Source: Phoronis australis (Eukaryota; Phoronida; Phoronidae). From it: a stretch of DNA of 64,000 nucleotides. The stretch spans positions 1,913,048 through 1,977,047 of the forward strand of contig NMRA01000005.1 of NCBI GenBank assembly GCA_002633005.1. Direction: 5' to 3'. A program made the translations under genes and the position numbers. Under the pieces are notes generated by a model, which was not told where the DNA came from, did not search any database, and worked only from the letters and a program-made list of their open reading frames with translations. Below are positions 26,201 through 48,710 of this stretch, piece after piece; the first letter of the stretch is position 1, and each line of letters opens with the position of its first letter.

Positions 26201-29200
26201 TGTTATGTTTTCTGTAGTTCATGTTGAAATGAGTTTAAGGTTGTGTTAGCCAAATTTATTCATTTTCTATAGTCTCGCTTAGCCTTAAGATATTGATGCT
26301 TTTTGGCTTTAGGTTCAGAAACTACATTCCTCATCCAGTGTAATTCCTACGCTCAGCTAATCACCCATTTACAAAATTTCCATTTACAGTACACATGATT
26401 GACAACGGTCCATCCTTACCAATCGACGAGATTTCCTTCCCTGTCTCAACAGAATTTTAAATCCCTAGATGAATGCTTCAGTCTTTGAGTAACCATTAGT
26501 CAGTTTCAGTGGAACCTTTTCTTGTTTGGCTGAGAAAATACCTCACTTTCCTGCTATTCTCTGAAGGGCATGTGAAATGGCTAATGCACACTCAAACATA
26601 AATTGCATTTGCAAAACCGGTTTAAAGCATTCTGATAAGCAGCACGTAGTCATGCAGCTCATTTTGCGCACAGGACAATTTAAAGATGTGCTGTGTAAAA
26701 GTTGTCACACTACTCTATAGCACTGTGCATGATCAATACAGTGTCTGCAATGTTTTTGAGTAATGCAAGTGAAGTCAATGTAACCTCCTGGGCATGAGTC
26801 CAATAGACTGCTCTTGTAAGCGCCCACCCCTGACTTCTCATAAATTTCGTTATTAATAAGTCATGTTAACGCCCACTTGCTGGTAAGTATGACATGGTAT
26901 ATTCGTTCACTTTCCTGAATGGACGATAAGTCATGCATTTCATTTTCTTTGTGTTTTTGTTCCAGGTGACTATAGCCATGTTTGGTTATATGACAGAAAT
27001 TGAAAAAGTTGATATGGAGCGGACAGAAGTTGTTGAAGCAGAAGGTAAATGATTCTCGCCTTTGGACTCAGCAGCATACACATTTCCATGGAAGACAAAT
27101 CAAAATTGGACCACTGGCGTCTGGTATCTGGACAAACATGGCTTAGTGTTACTATGTGGCAACCTGCTTCAGACTCTTACTTAAATTTTGTTTCATCCAC
27201 CTACAGCACACATCAAATGTATTTGGAAAAAATGACCCAGAATTCCCCATCGTGGCGGCTGGGTGGAAACCAAATATGTCATCACTGTCAACTCCCTGCA
27301 TGATTGAGAATAAACTTAAGGTGAATTAATAGGAAAGGTAGTAAAGCAGACTATAAAGCTGTATTTAGAATTTTCCTCCATGATGGTTATTAGCAGTAAT
27401 TCTTGGTGCCAACAAACTTGATCGTCAGGCCTTTCTCAAAATTTATGCATGACTCACATTCCAGACTCAGAAGGAGGCTAATATTGTTAAGTCTACAGGA
27501 AACTGCCTGTTTACAGTGAATTTTAAATGAACAATGGCACACTGCTGTGTCTCTTGCTGCACAAATAACCAAAGAAGAAACAAAGTGTTGTGATTTCATC
27601 AATTTCATACTGACAAAGAATTGATAAGATAGTGGCTAGTGAAGATTCGCAGATGCAGTGGGCCAACTTTGCATGTAAATTATTACACAATCTGGATGTC
27701 AGCCCTAGTCGAGTGTATTACCATTGGCCGTGATGCTTGAATAGATAGTAACTTTCAAGCACATCATTTCCTAGTAGCACTGTAAACATCTCCACAGTAA
27801 AACATTATTTTAAATGTAATGCATTTCAGCAATCCGGTGGAAAAATGATGTTTTTTAATCATTTTGTTTGAATTTGAAGAAGGTTAATTGGTCATTATGA
27901 AAACAGCTACAGAACTACAGTTTGGTAACATTTGTTTGACTAGTTAGAAGTATTGGCTCCTAATAATTACCAATGGATAACAATGGACTGTTGTATTTTC
28001 AGGTCATGATATGTTGTCCCTGCTTTTCCATTTGCTCGATGAATTTCTGTTTGCCTTCAGCGCTGAAACATTCTTTATTCCAAGAGTAAGTACTTGCTCT
28101 CACCGAATTCTGTGCTCACAATATGTAGCATGTGTTGGTTGTCCAGGGCAACAACAAAGAAGTCTGTAGAATGTCTAGTGCAGTCTCTTGCCTCTGGAAT
28201 TCGTGTATCATCCATCCTACATCGCAGTGCGTGTCTAGCCTTCCTGTCTAACCATTCATATTGTCAATTTTTAGATTTCAAATTGAACATTTTAGAGTTC
28301 TTCTAAATTCATTGTTTTTAATTTGTCTGTTGTTTCAAAAATGTCTTTGTTCCTTAGTTACAATTTTATCATAATTTTCCATATATTTCTTGCTTTTCTA
28401 ACTTGAAATATTACTAATGTTTAGGTAGGATGTGATGTTACTCATACCTTCTTGTCTGCTTTCAAATGTTTTATTCATCAAAGCCATTGTCACTAATTCA
28501 GTATTGTTGAACCACACGGTGGATTTGCTCAGTTTCGTGTTGTCTTGCTGCTTGTTCATCTTTATAGTAAACTGATATGATTATCTAATATTTCTTTCAG
28601 AAAGTTAAGATTACAGAATTCGATCGAGAAAACTTCAAGATTCACGCAGTTGGTTATGGAGAAACATTTGATATTGGAAAACATCCTCAGGTCTGGTAAC
28701 ATTTGCCACTCATGCAATTTCACCTTTAGTTAATTGACTGTAATGCGAAAAGCCCTCAAGCCTTTGCAGATTTTGTTGTTTGGTAACAGTACTAGAAATT
28801 GAAGGTGTTCTTTATCAATTTGTTGCTATAAATGAGTGCGTTAATGCAGCAAGGGAAAATGTCATTAGTCCCTTTCCTGCCATCTGTTGGCGTCTTGTCC
28901 CCTTTTATGGATTATTGGATTTTTGTTATCTACCACTGGTCCTAATAGCTCTGCCGACTCACTAAATCATGTCAACGGACTTGGGATTCAAATAGTTGGG
29001 GAATTTAATGAGGCACAATCAAGTGATTGCGGTAAACTGAACATTTTTGACCGGACGACAGGGTCATGAACGATGACAGTAACCTCTGTCTGACATTTAT
29101 GATATCGTATTACGTGGTCCAAGGCAGGAACGTCGTCACGTGACAGCAAGTCCACCTGACCTTCATTTTGAGGATGACCAAAGCCATTGAAAGTCTGAAA

Positions 29201-29977
29201 TGTTCAAATTATTGTAAGTACTCGATTGTGTCTCATAAAATTCACCTGATAGCTCTGTGGACTGAAGCCTGTAAAGACCAAGGTTCAGGTCATGTGATGT
29301 CACGAACAGGCGAGATGTAAGAGACTAATAATACTTGAATGGTTTTGCTTTGTTAACATTAGGTCATGCGTTACATATTTTTTTGCTTACTTGAAACTCC
29401 ACCTGTTCCACAGCATCGATTATTTTTGCTATAGATATGTACAAGAACTGCTGGGCCAACATTCCACACTATGGCAAGCTCTGATTCATTTTTTTTTGTC
29501 CACATCGGAACAATTATTGTATTAGCAATGAAATCAATAGTAGTTCTTTGAAGTGTGGTTGAAAACTGGCCTGTGAATCAGTGTGTGTGTGTGCGTGTGC
29601 GTGTGTGTGTGTGCAAAAGGTGCCAAGGAATGCTTCACAATATTACACCAGATCAATGTTTGCATTTCAGAACCACTCTGGTATGATACTCATGAAAGAA
29701 GTATGTCACGTGTCAAAGTTATCTGACGTCTGAAATGTATTGCTGATGTGTATTGTATTGTAGATATAAACTTCAGTATACCAAAGCATTTTTGACATGT
29801 AACCTTCAGATCCGTTTTGTCATTCGTAAGATAGGTTAATAAAGACTATAACCACTGTCTTGGTAAGCTAGTCCTGGTTTCCTTTTTTGACAGGGCACTG
29901 AAGTTAAAGCCATCACCTACTCCAACATGCAGGTGCACGAAGAGAAGAACGAAGTATTTGTCATTATTGACATTTGA
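23298..29977 (+). CDS. ZBTB8OS: Archease (tRNA-splicing ligase cofactor), eight exons
   Basis: Exons are 23298-23331, 24529-24553, 25082-25092, 25770-25801, 26966-27044, 28003-28085, 28601-28690 and 29894-29977. The spliced CDS is 438 bases, 145 residues, and every phase matches. Family landmarks in order are KYEYLDHTADVQLHAWGDT (9-27), FEQVTIAMFGYM, LLFHFLDEFLFAFSAE, FFIPRKVKI, KHPQGTEVKAITY and the C-terminal FVIIDI. Archease activates the RtcB/HSPC117 ligase that joins tRNA exons and XBP1 mRNA halves; acidic residues in HTAD and at the C terminus belong to its metal site. The whole Q-L-H-A-W stretch hangs on the 11-base third exon. The start is the only in-frame ATG after an upstream TAG; vertebrate homologues have a longer N terminus, so another upstream exon is possible. 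An out-of-frame ATG at 23290 precedes it. Confidence 0.93.
23951..24050 (+). repeat. tRNA-like SINE head, family 2, copy 2
   Basis: Shares CGGTTTTACCGGGGTTGCTGGTTTGATTCC-type order (stem, then B-box-like GCTGGTTTGATTCC) and the tail GGCAATTACTACA with 2290-2395 and 24352-24440. It lies in archease intron 1. Confidence 0.5.
24352..24440 (+). repeat. tRNA-like SINE head, family 2, copy 3
   Basis: CTATTGGCTGAACGATTG resembles the A-box side of copy 1. GTTGCTGGTTCGATTCCTGG is the best preserved B-box of the three, followed by CTCGGCAGTTTCTACAG. It is in the same orientation as copy 2, about 400 bases away. Confidence 0.5.
29581..29614 (+). repeat. (GT)n microsatellite with GC interruptions
   Basis: A GT run with two GC units, in the last archease intron. 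Confidence 0.9.
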
Positions 29978-30645
29978 AGATTAATGTTTTATTAATATGT
30001 AAAACCCAGAATGATTGTATTGGCGAAATCATACTTTTTCTGGGAACATTTAAAAATTGAAGGCCATTGACGTGCATTTGAATATAAGATCTTATTCAAA
30101 TATTAACTCCTTGGTTGAGTGGCGGAATTTCATGATAGGATTCAAATGGAAACATCACATGAACAGACCATTTCAGAGTGACTGGGTCTTATAAGCAAAT
30201 TAATGTGTTTCCTGGGATAATTAAAATCCACAATGTTCCCAACTATGAGGCCTTGCACGAATACAAGTCTATGCACCTGCATCGGGAATTTTCCGGTATT
30301 ATCGAAACAGGAACAGCGAACCATTTTGGAGTGGAACAGGAATGACACAGTTATGATACAGCAAAAACAAGACTCAAGCACCTTTCATCTTACAGAAGTA
30401 CTGCAATGGACAGGAATCACAGATAATTTTTATGTTTGATTTGTGTCATGCTTTGTGTCATGCTTTCAACAACTCACTTGGAATTTCTGTTTGCTGTCTG
30501 CACAAGATTTATTCTGTGATGTTTTAATTCATGCTAATATAGCCCTTATGTGCCAATCACTTTGCAAATGTGCTCATACTTTGAGTACATGATCAAGATT
30601 ATTTCTCAAAGGTGTCAAAATGTTATAAAATAGTTTATTGTGCTC

Positions 30646-30651
30646 AATAAA
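30646..30651 (+). terminator. Poly(A) signal of archease
   Basis: AATAAA lies about 670 bases after the archease stop, followed by TTTCTTTT. It is the clearest hexamer in the 3' UTR. Confidence 0.55.
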
Positions 30652-30659
30652 CAGTTTCT

Positions 30660-31680
30660 TTTCATAATATTTGGTTTCTTTTTTTGTTGTGTGGATTTTT
30701 ACTGACAAAACTACTATTTTCTTTTGGTTGATACAGAACACACCAGATTACGTTTTTATTCCATTAAATAGTTTTATGCAAGACTTCTTCCAATCTCTGT
30801 TGCTTTATCTTTTAATGAAGATTGGTAATCTTTTGAAGTTCTAAGAATCTGACTTAAGTTCATTTTTTACTTAAGTCTAAGATTTATGTCAAATTCCGAA
30901 CTTTGAAACTTCTACATCTGATAAGATAATCAAAATTAAGACAAAATTTAAGTCAAAAACTTAACATCTTTTTTGAAATGATCTTGAGACAGACTTAAGT
31001 CTTATCTTAAAGTTGACTGAAAGTTAGCTAAGTCAGTTTTCTTGGAACGGGACCATAATTGCAAAACACAAAAATTGTTGAAATTGGCAGTACTGTATAA
31101 ATATCTTATACAACTTGCATGTTTGTGTTGAAAAATATTTGTAACGATGGCCATTAATTTTCCGCAAGTCAACAACTCCTTTACGTCAAGGAACACACAC
31201 ATAGTGCCATCTATAATGAACAGACCTCTAATGTCAGTTCTTGGCAAGATGGCCAGTAAAAGTTGAATAGTAAAAAGACGCTGTTTTACATCAGCGTTTC
31301 AATGTAACTCATCATCAAGATCATAGTACTCAGATGGGATAAATATGCACTACAAGTATGTTGTACATGTTTATATGTGGGTGTAAATTGCCCACAACAG
31401 GACCTTTATTAAATTTAGCAAGTGTATTTATTATATAAAGTTAACAACGGCAACGATTACTTTCAGCCAATTTCATTTTTTCCAATTTTCTTTCTTTCTC
31501 CGAAGTTCGTTGAGGGATTATTATGCAAATTTGGTAGATAATTTTCTATTAAAAACGTATTTTGCGCCATCTAGCGGCCATTTTTGTGATAGAAATAAAC
31601 ACCCCTTGAAGCACACTGTTTGCAGTGCATTGATGGGTGCATTTCAACGCTCCGCATTGCTCTTGTTACTTTGTGACGTA
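30660..31680. other. Intergenic, no gene seen
   Basis: AT-rich sequence between archease and the first GC-rich MITE. No splice-bounded exon is recognised. Confidence 0.4.
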
Positions 31681-31686
31681 CTAAAC

Positions 31687-31817
31687 ATGGGCGGCGCACC
31701 ATGGGGGCTGGGGGGGGGGGGGGNAGTGCGCCACCGCTCATGGTCTATGGCCGGGCGGTGCACAACAGGGCGGTTAGTGGCTGTAATTCCCCATTTTTTC
31801 AGTGCTGCGCCGTCCAT
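31687..31817 (+). mobile_element. GC-rich MITE, copy A
   Basis: Begins ATGGGCGGCGCACCAT and ends CAGTGCTGCGCCGTCCAT. Inside it carries the G-run and the single N at 31724, and the central CATGGTCTATGGCCGGGCGG linking the two half-units. The flanks (ACTAAAC and GGTATAT) show no target duplication, unlike copies B to E. Confidence 0.7.
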
Positions 31818-34800
31818 GGTATATTACGTAACCTTTTCTATCCCCTCTTTACTGACTGAAGTTTATGTAATGGAATTGACAGGCTCAAGCAAAGCCTGAT
31901 AACACCAGATAATACCATGTAATGGACAACCAGCGCTGGTAAGACTGGTTCTGAATATGTTGTCCCAGCTTTACTACTTCTAGACTCACTGCACACAAAC
32001 CTTTACAGATGTTGCAAAGACTGTCACTGAAAACTGTCGCAATTATTTATGAATGAAATTTCTTACAACAGATGACTAAAAGGTATGTATCATGCATGTC
32101 TTCTCAACATAGCTTATATAATTCCAAAAATGTTACTAACTTGTTTTCTTTTATGATTTGAACTTTTCTCCGGTTTATTAATCAATCCCGAATACAGCAA
32201 AAAATGTGAATGTCATTCTGAAAATTATTTGATCGATTTGAATATCGTTTATTTTAACAGTGTGGTGTATAAAATGTGTGTGAGGGTGGTGGACATTGAA
32301 CCTGGAAAGTGGTCTTTCTTACTAGTAAGTGCCTACAACTCAGTTGTGTATGATGCCTTGGACAAGGTTTGTCGAATCTTTCAAACTTGCAAATTTGGTA
32401 TCAAATATGTAATATTGAATAATCTCTCAGTAATAGTGTAACGCGTGTATCATATTCAATCTGTTTTCTTTTGGAAAACAGTCTCTTTGACTTGTTGATC
32501 GATCATTCCCAGCATTCCTCACTGTGGGAAGGTGCACGAGTCCTTAGTGTGTTAGTCCTGCTTCATTCTAAAGAGATACGGTGTTATATGTCGATGCTTT
32601 GCCCTGAACTTACATATGGGTGACTGGTTTAAACATAGTAATGGTGTATTTCATAGTGACAAAACAAAAGCTTAAGGTGGTGTGTTTTGTTGTTGAAGAG
32701 TAGTGTTCCAAAATATTCATTTAATTAAAAATGCTGCCAATCTTGTAATTAGGCTTTTTCGTCTGCCTAAGCACTGATTCTTTCATATACTTCTGAAGAC
32801 TGGTTTTGTTATTATGCGCCTACTTATGTATTTGTGAGTACATATCGCAGCCATCTCTCCCTGGGCATCTGGTGTCCATCGCTGTGTGTCTCCTTAACTC
32901 CTTACAGGATCTTAATTAGATTAGGCAAATATGTTCCTATGAAGCTGACAAATGATGACAAGTTTTAGACGAATTCAACCACCACTGTGCATCTCCTTGT
33001 TGCAATTTTATGTGTCAATGGACGTTGTCCACTTTTGTGACGGATATGAGTGCTATTGTGCCCCACTTTTGTGGCAATTTAGTTTTTCATTTATCTCTGT
33101 ATCTTTGGAGATTCTTGACCGTTTGTCATATTTGGCAAATATGTCTATTTTCGAACAGGCTCGACATATTCTATACAGTCTTATAGAATTTTTTATGATG
33201 CTCATAAACGCCCCTATAAGGATGCCATTTGAGGTGCAGTTGTGGCCGGGCACATTTCTGCACTGTGTTGGTCTTGTTTACACTGGTAGTACTCCTTGAA
33301 CACTTTGTAAGTGATATGATATTAATATGCATAACAAGAGCTTGTGGCAAAGTATTTTCTTGTGATATGTTGCATATGCATTGATTATACCTCATTTGCT
33401 AATATGCCTGTTAAGCTTTTCGAATCCTCTTTCACATCACAGTGTATAGTATTTGCTAATGAATGCAATTCATGAATCAGCTAGTATCTCCATCTAGTAT
33501 CCGCTCATGGAACTAGTCTATTTCCAGTTATGTTACTTTTGATGCATAAAATGACGGTCCTGTCATTTCCTAGTTAGGGCTGTTCTTGTAAATCTTGTAT
33601 GGTTGGGAACTAAGGCACTTTTTTCATCAAACATTCTTCATTCAGTTATCTAAACCACTAATTGTACTAACCATAATAAGTAATAACTTTGAAACGCAAC
33701 CACTTATAGTTTTTAAAAAAATTATTTTGGTCACTAAAGGTACTTTAGTTACAGTAAAGTTTCTTCAAATCAGAACACAATATGGCGGAACTCTGAAACT
33801 TTATTTCATCTAAGTTTTCAACAAGAATAAACAAGAAGACAATTTTACTTCGTTATTTGAAAATTTTCCATAGTACAGCTGTCATTAGCAAACACAATAA
33901 AATTCTGAATATTTTTGGCAATACAGAGAGCATTTGAAAAATCAAAAAACGGAAATTTTGGCTATTATTTTTGTTCAAATTTAAGGAAACTATCATATAC
34001 ACCTAAGCTTTCACGTTCATGAAAACAATCATAAACTGTGTACATAGTTATTTCAGTTTTGTAATGGCAACTGGGACTAATGATGCAGAATGAACTGCTC
34101 ATACTCAATTATGTATGCATACTCAAAACATTTGCAGTCCCCGTGTCGTGATCTGCTGTACACTTCAGGGGTTTTTAGATCATTAAAGATTAAGAACGCT
34201 AGTTAAGCCTTTTATGAAGACAAGACAAGCCAATCTGTTGTATGACAACACAGTACGTTCAGTAATTACTGTCACTTGTGATCACAAACTTCCAGACTGG
34301 CAACATTAGTTGGAGCTATCACTAACAGCCATCTCTGTTTCCCTATCCCCAAACCTAAGAAACTCAGTGGTCACAAAAATGAATATGATTGTGGTCTGTG
34401 CTATTCTGTTCCATGTTGTGTGGGTCATTGGAAGTTATCAGTTAAAAATGGATTGTAGCCAGGTGTAGATAATCCATGGAAATTTGGTTTCGTCTGTATG
34501 TACTTGATTGTGTGAAATAGGCCATTATAATTTCCACGGCAACGGAATCAAAAACACCAACTACTTAAAATACGTTTTTTTAATTGCTCTTAACACAAGC
34601 ACCCATGATTTTTTATTTCAAGCGCCTCTCTCATCCTCCCCACTGACTTGGACTTTCCTGGCCCTTATTGCTCTCAAAGTCTTCGGCAGCATTGTTTGAT
34701 ATTCTGAAGTCCTAAAAAGTCACTTTGGGTTAGTTAAAAGTAGAGACCATTTTTATAGGGATAATTGGTCCAATCCCAAACTTGGTGTTTTTACACTGAG

Positions 34801-34990
34801 GATTAGTAAAGGTGGTTGCCTTGCTGTATTGCTTAGCGTGTTTATGTGACTTGTAAGGCCCTGTTGCTGGTTTTCGTTAGGGTTGTTTGTGCTATATTTT
34901 ATTCTGATGATCCTGCACTATTAAGCTAGTCTGTTTAGTGGTATTAAAATCGTTCTTGAAAATTCATGTCGTGCAGTTTTGTGGTATGAA
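31818..34990. other. Intergenic, no gene seen
   Basis: Contains several open stretches of up to about 115 codons (for example 32952-33299) on both strands, with no splice context and no recognisable motif. I treat them as chance. Confidence 0.35.
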
Positions 34991-34999
34991 ATGTTTCGA

Positions 35000-35215
35000 T
35001 AGTGTTTTTTCAGTGTTTGATTTAAAGTGTCATTTTTCTAATCTTTAGATCAATTGTTGTTGTTTTTTCAATGTTCCACTAAAAGTGTCACCTTTAGCTA
35101 CAGTTTAGAATTAGTTTGGCTTCAATATTTGGCTGAAAATTCTCTTATCTATCATATTGGATACATTTTTGTTCTTTTTTCAATGTTTGATTAAAAGTGT
35201 CATTTATGTCTAACA
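35000..35215 (+). repeat. Three diverged copies of a TTTTTTCAATGTTTGAT..AAGTGTCA unit
   Basis: Copies begin near 35003, 35059 and 35169. Each contains TTTTTTCA(A/G)TGTT followed by AAAGTGTCA. Spacing is irregular (about 56 and 110 bases), so the middle interval probably once held a further copy. Confidence 0.6.
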
Positions 35216-35371
35216 TTATAGACCTATCAGTTTGTAGTCTGTTTGAAATTGAATAAAGCAAACAGAAATCTAAAGCAATTCAAACCCGTTAACCACAGTT
35301 CAAAGCAAACCATCCATGTGATGAAATTATGTGCAAATTGGAATTTAAAAAGATAAAATGTGATACCAAGT

Positions 35372-35377
35372 TTTATT
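35372..35377 (-). terminator. Candidate poly(A) signal for calmodulin
   Basis: TTTATT on the plus strand (AATAAA on the minus strand) lies about 520 bases past the calmodulin stop. Other hexamers are possible. Confidence 0.3.
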
Positions 35378-35590
35378 TTACATGAAAACATTAATGTTTT
35401 TACAATTTTGGTCAGTACTGTTATTTTTTAGAAAAATGAATAAAATTTCCCATTTCACTTGAAGCATGCATACTTCTATACACAACATGTACAGTTCACA
35501 TTAATTTGAGTTCATGTTTTCTCTCCTGGCTGGAGAGCCCAGTGTATACAGGTTCACAGTGGGTATGATTGATTGGCCATGAAAGAGTCC

Positions 35591-35640
35591 ACGCGTGGCT
35601 CAGTGGTAGCCTACGCAAGAGGACTATTTTTAAACTGTGT
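35591..35640 (+). repeat. tRNA-like A-box fragment
   Basis: CGTGGCTCAGTGGTAGCC is a good tRNA D-arm/A-box. No B-box follows in the next 80 bases. It is a truncated SINE head or a tRNA fragment. Confidence 0.35.
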
Positions 35641-35898
35641 AGACAATTACATGTCTATAAATGAGACCTTTGATGATATATGATATCGATAAATAAATAA
35701 ATACAATACACAACTAACAGCTGCACTCTCCCTTGAGAAGTTTTTCCTGAGAACCGACTGTCAGTGAGTGATCGTAACCCTGGCTCTCTCACGAGGGGTT
35801 TGGTGCCGGGTGATTTACAACGTCACTGGGTGTTCCTTACATCATCAAAAATAACACGTGCTTTACACCAATGGTCATCTAACTTCGATGCCTCTACG

Positions 35899-45123
<9,225 letters not shown>

Positions 45124-45200
45124 TGTCTACGCTTGACCTTCTCTAGTAGCAGTAGATTTCTTTTGCACACAGTTCAGTTGTGGTCGGCGTCTAAATAATG
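45124..45200 (-). promoter_or_regulatory. Calmodulin 5' UTR and proximal promoter
   Basis: Sequence immediately upstream of the ATG-only first exon. The coding triplet abuts the GTGAGT donor, so the rest of exon 1 must be 5' UTR here. I see no TATA box and cannot place the start site. From 45200 to 46660 there is nothing else I can support. Confidence 0.4.
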
Positions 45201-46663
45201 CTCAACAAGCAAAAATCGATCAAACGATGGTAACTATCTCTTGTCTGTGGAGAACAAAATATCCTTAGCATCTAACTATTGATACTATTGAGCTCTGACA
45301 ACGTATTGGCGGTGCGAACCTTCCAGGCGGACCTTCTAATATCTGTCATTCCTTACGGCTAGTGTGCGCAGCAAGCCAGCACGGCAAGCCTGATTGGACA
45401 ATAGTTACCTGCAATGCAGTACGGTGGACGGTAATTAACACCATATTGCAGGATTTCTTGAGACAACACACGACGGCTTAGTAAATTACATGTAATTTGT
45501 GCTGTGAAGATTATAAAGAATAAATGTTATGAGACGGTATGTGAACAAGAACTGTTGCTTAGTGACGAATGGCGACACGACTCCGATTTGATAAATATTA
45601 CATCATTAATATTTGAAGACGTTTTCCTTAAAAGGCAAAAGAAATTTTAATTAATTTTGACAGAAAACGTTCTGTTGGTTTACATTTAGGTTAAATTGAT
45701 TGTCTCGATCACTTTATTGGTTTATACACGTTAATTTAATAAATTTGACAACCGACACTTATCTTTTTATCCATGATTAGTCTTATGTGGTGTTTCGATG
45801 TCAGGTAAATCGCATACTGTCGTATTTAGGAAAAAAATAGTAAATTTAAGTTTGATATACAAAAGGAATATATAATCCGAAGTAAAATACCCTGCAAAGT
45901 AAATGATGTTGTGCAAACACAGGGATGGCTCAAAAACATCAAACCGTCACAGTTTACCTATCGAAATCCAGAAATAAATTAGAATAAGCACTTCAATGTT
46001 AAGTTTTTGTTGTTGAAGTTCTGCAAAGCATGAAGCTGCACCAAACATGCCTAATGAGAATTCATTCTGTAAAATATGTCCACTTTTAATTACTTTAACG
46101 TGTACATGCATAAATAGGCAATGATAACAACTTTAATTTCAGTTTGCAAAAATAGAAATTTTTGTCATTCGTTTTGACATTCTAAATCGATATTGGACCT
46201 CATTATACAATTGCTTTTGTTAAAGTTATATTGGGCGGGACCTGTTCAGGTATTATAACTATCATTTTGGGACACCCCGTTTCACACAATGGCGAGTGTC
46301 TAATGTTTTGATTTAAATTTTGCGATGGTCACAAAAACCCAGAGGCTAACAATAAAGTTAACAGCTTTTTTCTGTCGTGGGAATGTAATCCTTAGGTGTT
46401 ATTGTTGGGTTAATAAAATGGTTCATTTAAATCTTACTTTGAAGTTAGCCACAGACCCGCCGAAGCCGCACTCAAATGAAAACTTCTAGAACTTAAAAAA
46501 TTCCCGACTTCACCTTGATGAAATATACTCAACGATTTTGTTAGTTTCAACCGTCTAACAAACTGGTTTCGAAGAAGTTAGTTACGTCGTAATAGTTTTT
46601 ATGTAGTTAAATTTGAATTCTTGTCTTGTATTGATATGATAGTTTGCATGCTGACATAAATTT

Positions 46664-46945
46664 CAGGGGCGGATCCAGGATTTTAGTTAGGCATGGACAA
46701 CGCACCATAGGGGGCTAGGGGGGGTATAGCCCCACTTTTTTCAGTGCTATGCTGCCCATGGTCTATAGGCGGTGCACCACAGGGGGGGCTGGGTGGCTTT
46801 AACCCTCCACTTTTTTCAGTGCTGCACCGCCCATGTTAGGGGAGCCAGGGCAGAGTATTAGCCAGGATTTTGCATCCCCGAAAAGTCAAATAGAATCGGG
46901 GAGAGTTTGCCGTGGCCCCCTTGGCCCCCTCTAAATCCGCCAATG
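46664..46945. mobile_element. hAT-like element split by GC-rich MITE E
   Basis: The left end is CAGGGGCGGATCCAGGA. The right end in reverse is CATTGGCGGATTTAGAGG, the same as at 22496. Without the nested MITE and its duplicated heptamer it is about 133 bases. No clear 8-base duplication survives. Confidence 0.55.
46693..46834 (+). mobile_element. GC-rich MITE, copy E, nested
   Basis: Starts ATGGACAACGCACCATAG and ends TGCTGCACCGCCCAT. Flanks GTTAGGC and GTTAGGG agree at six of seven bases. It lies wholly inside the hAT-like element 46664-46945. Confidence 0.8.
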
Positions 46946-47910
46946 GACTTAAAGCGGCCATAACCCCACCTCCCATCATCAAAATTTGCTTTTGACTTAT
47001 CCCAGTCACCGTTATGAGATTGGTTTCATATTGTTCTTAAGTCAATTAGATGTCAGTGACGTCATGGCTTGGAGATAACTGACTGTTCATTATTACGCGA
47101 GACCAGGGCCCGGAATCCAATCTTTGTACTCGAAACGAACTCAAAATTATTTTAGCAATTTCTCTGCTACTTTTGTGCGAACACAAGATAAGTGATTATT
47201 ACACTGTGCTCGAATACATTATAGTTTACGCATATGAGTTTCTAGTCCAAGTTTGCACTTGATGACCCTTATATTCGTGTTACAAACTCGAGTAAAACCT
47301 CTAAATTTCGAGTTCAAACTCATTAATTTCGAGTTCCATTTTGAGTAAAAAGCTTACATTCCAGGACCAGATTATACAAAAGTTGGCTTGTCACGGCGTG
47401 TGATTTTTATGCGCTGACTGAGCAGTCTCAATGAATAACGAGCTGTCAGTTGTTTGTAAAGCCTGAAACCACTTCTCATCTGAATAAGTAGTTTAAATCA
47501 AAGTTCATTTTCAGGACGGAACGCGGCATTAAATAACATGTTGACTAGAGTTAAACATAAATGGAAGTAACTGCTAAGAACGGATTACTATAGTTCAGTC
47601 TGTTGTCTGCGAGTAAATATTAAACGTTGTGATATTAATTAGATTGCAATATTGAACAACATATGACTATCACCAAGTACATGTTAAATTTCGAAGAGAA
47701 GACAATGCAATCATTCGAGAAACAGAATTAATTAATATTACCTGAATGACGCAGACAAATTACAGCAGAATCGCCGAGAGCAACACTTCACCGCACCCCC
47801 TCCCCCCCCGACGTGCTTCCTCACAACAATCTCCCCGACCGCTACCTCTACAGCACCCCTTACACCTCATTTGGTACTGTGTACCTGGGCCAATTTGTTA
47901 ATCAGTGTTT

Positions 47911-48127
47911 NNNNNNNNNNNNNNNNNNNNNNNNNNNNNNNNNNNNNNNNNNNNNNNNNNNNNNNNNNNNNNNNNNNNNNNNNNNNNNNNNNNNNNNNNN
48001 NNNNNNNNNNNNNNNNNNNNNNNNNNNNNNNNNNNNNNNNNNNNNNNNNNNNNNNNNNNNNNNNNNNNNNNNNNNNNNNNNNNNNNNNNNNNNNNNNNNN
48101 NNNNNNNNNNNNNNNNNNNNNNNNNNN
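47911..48127. other. Assembly gap (217 N)
   Basis: A run of N with a long AC microsatellite on its right edge. Any reading frame crossing it is meaningless. The true gap length is unknown and the repeat probably caused it. Confidence 1.
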
Positions 48128-48202
48128 ACACACACACGCACGCACGCACACACACACACACATGCTCGCGCACACATACACATACACACACAAACACACA
48201 CA
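48128..48202 (+). repeat. (AC)n microsatellite at gap edge
   Basis: Alternating AC with scattered GC, TA and TG interruptions, continuing from the gap. Confidence 0.95.
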
Positions 48203-48710
48203 AGCCCAGGAGTAACTACAACACACAAATTCCAAAATAATTTATTTTTTGGCGACGGCCAAGGGGGTGGGGTGGGTCCCCTCCTTATATCTGCAACTGA
48301 CAGTTACAGCCATGAATCCTTAACAAACAAACAATGTACGCACATGATCACTAGCGACTTTCATTCTGTGTCTTCGTTTTCCCAGAGATTCGAATACAAG
48401 TGTTCAATTTACCCAGCTTTCCGTTTACCAAACATTTAATGGAACCTTGCATACATTGAAAGCAGCAGAGGTTTAGTTTATGATGACGTCAAAACACAAT
48501 TTCCTTACAAGATGGCTTCCACGAATAGAGTTCCTAAGCCTGTCTGTCGATTTTGGCACTTGATGGAACAGAGAACATTGCTCATCCCCCAAGAGCATCA
48601 GTGACGAAAATATAACGTAACACTTACTTATCACATCGCTTTATTGGTATGACAACAGTTAAAATCGCCATCAACATATTTTCCTGAAGAAAATGGCTCA
48701 TCAGTGGGGA

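Noticed and set aside
47813-48439. Long open frames across the N run and AC repeat
   Set aside because: They exist only because N carries no stop codons; the rest is microsatellite.
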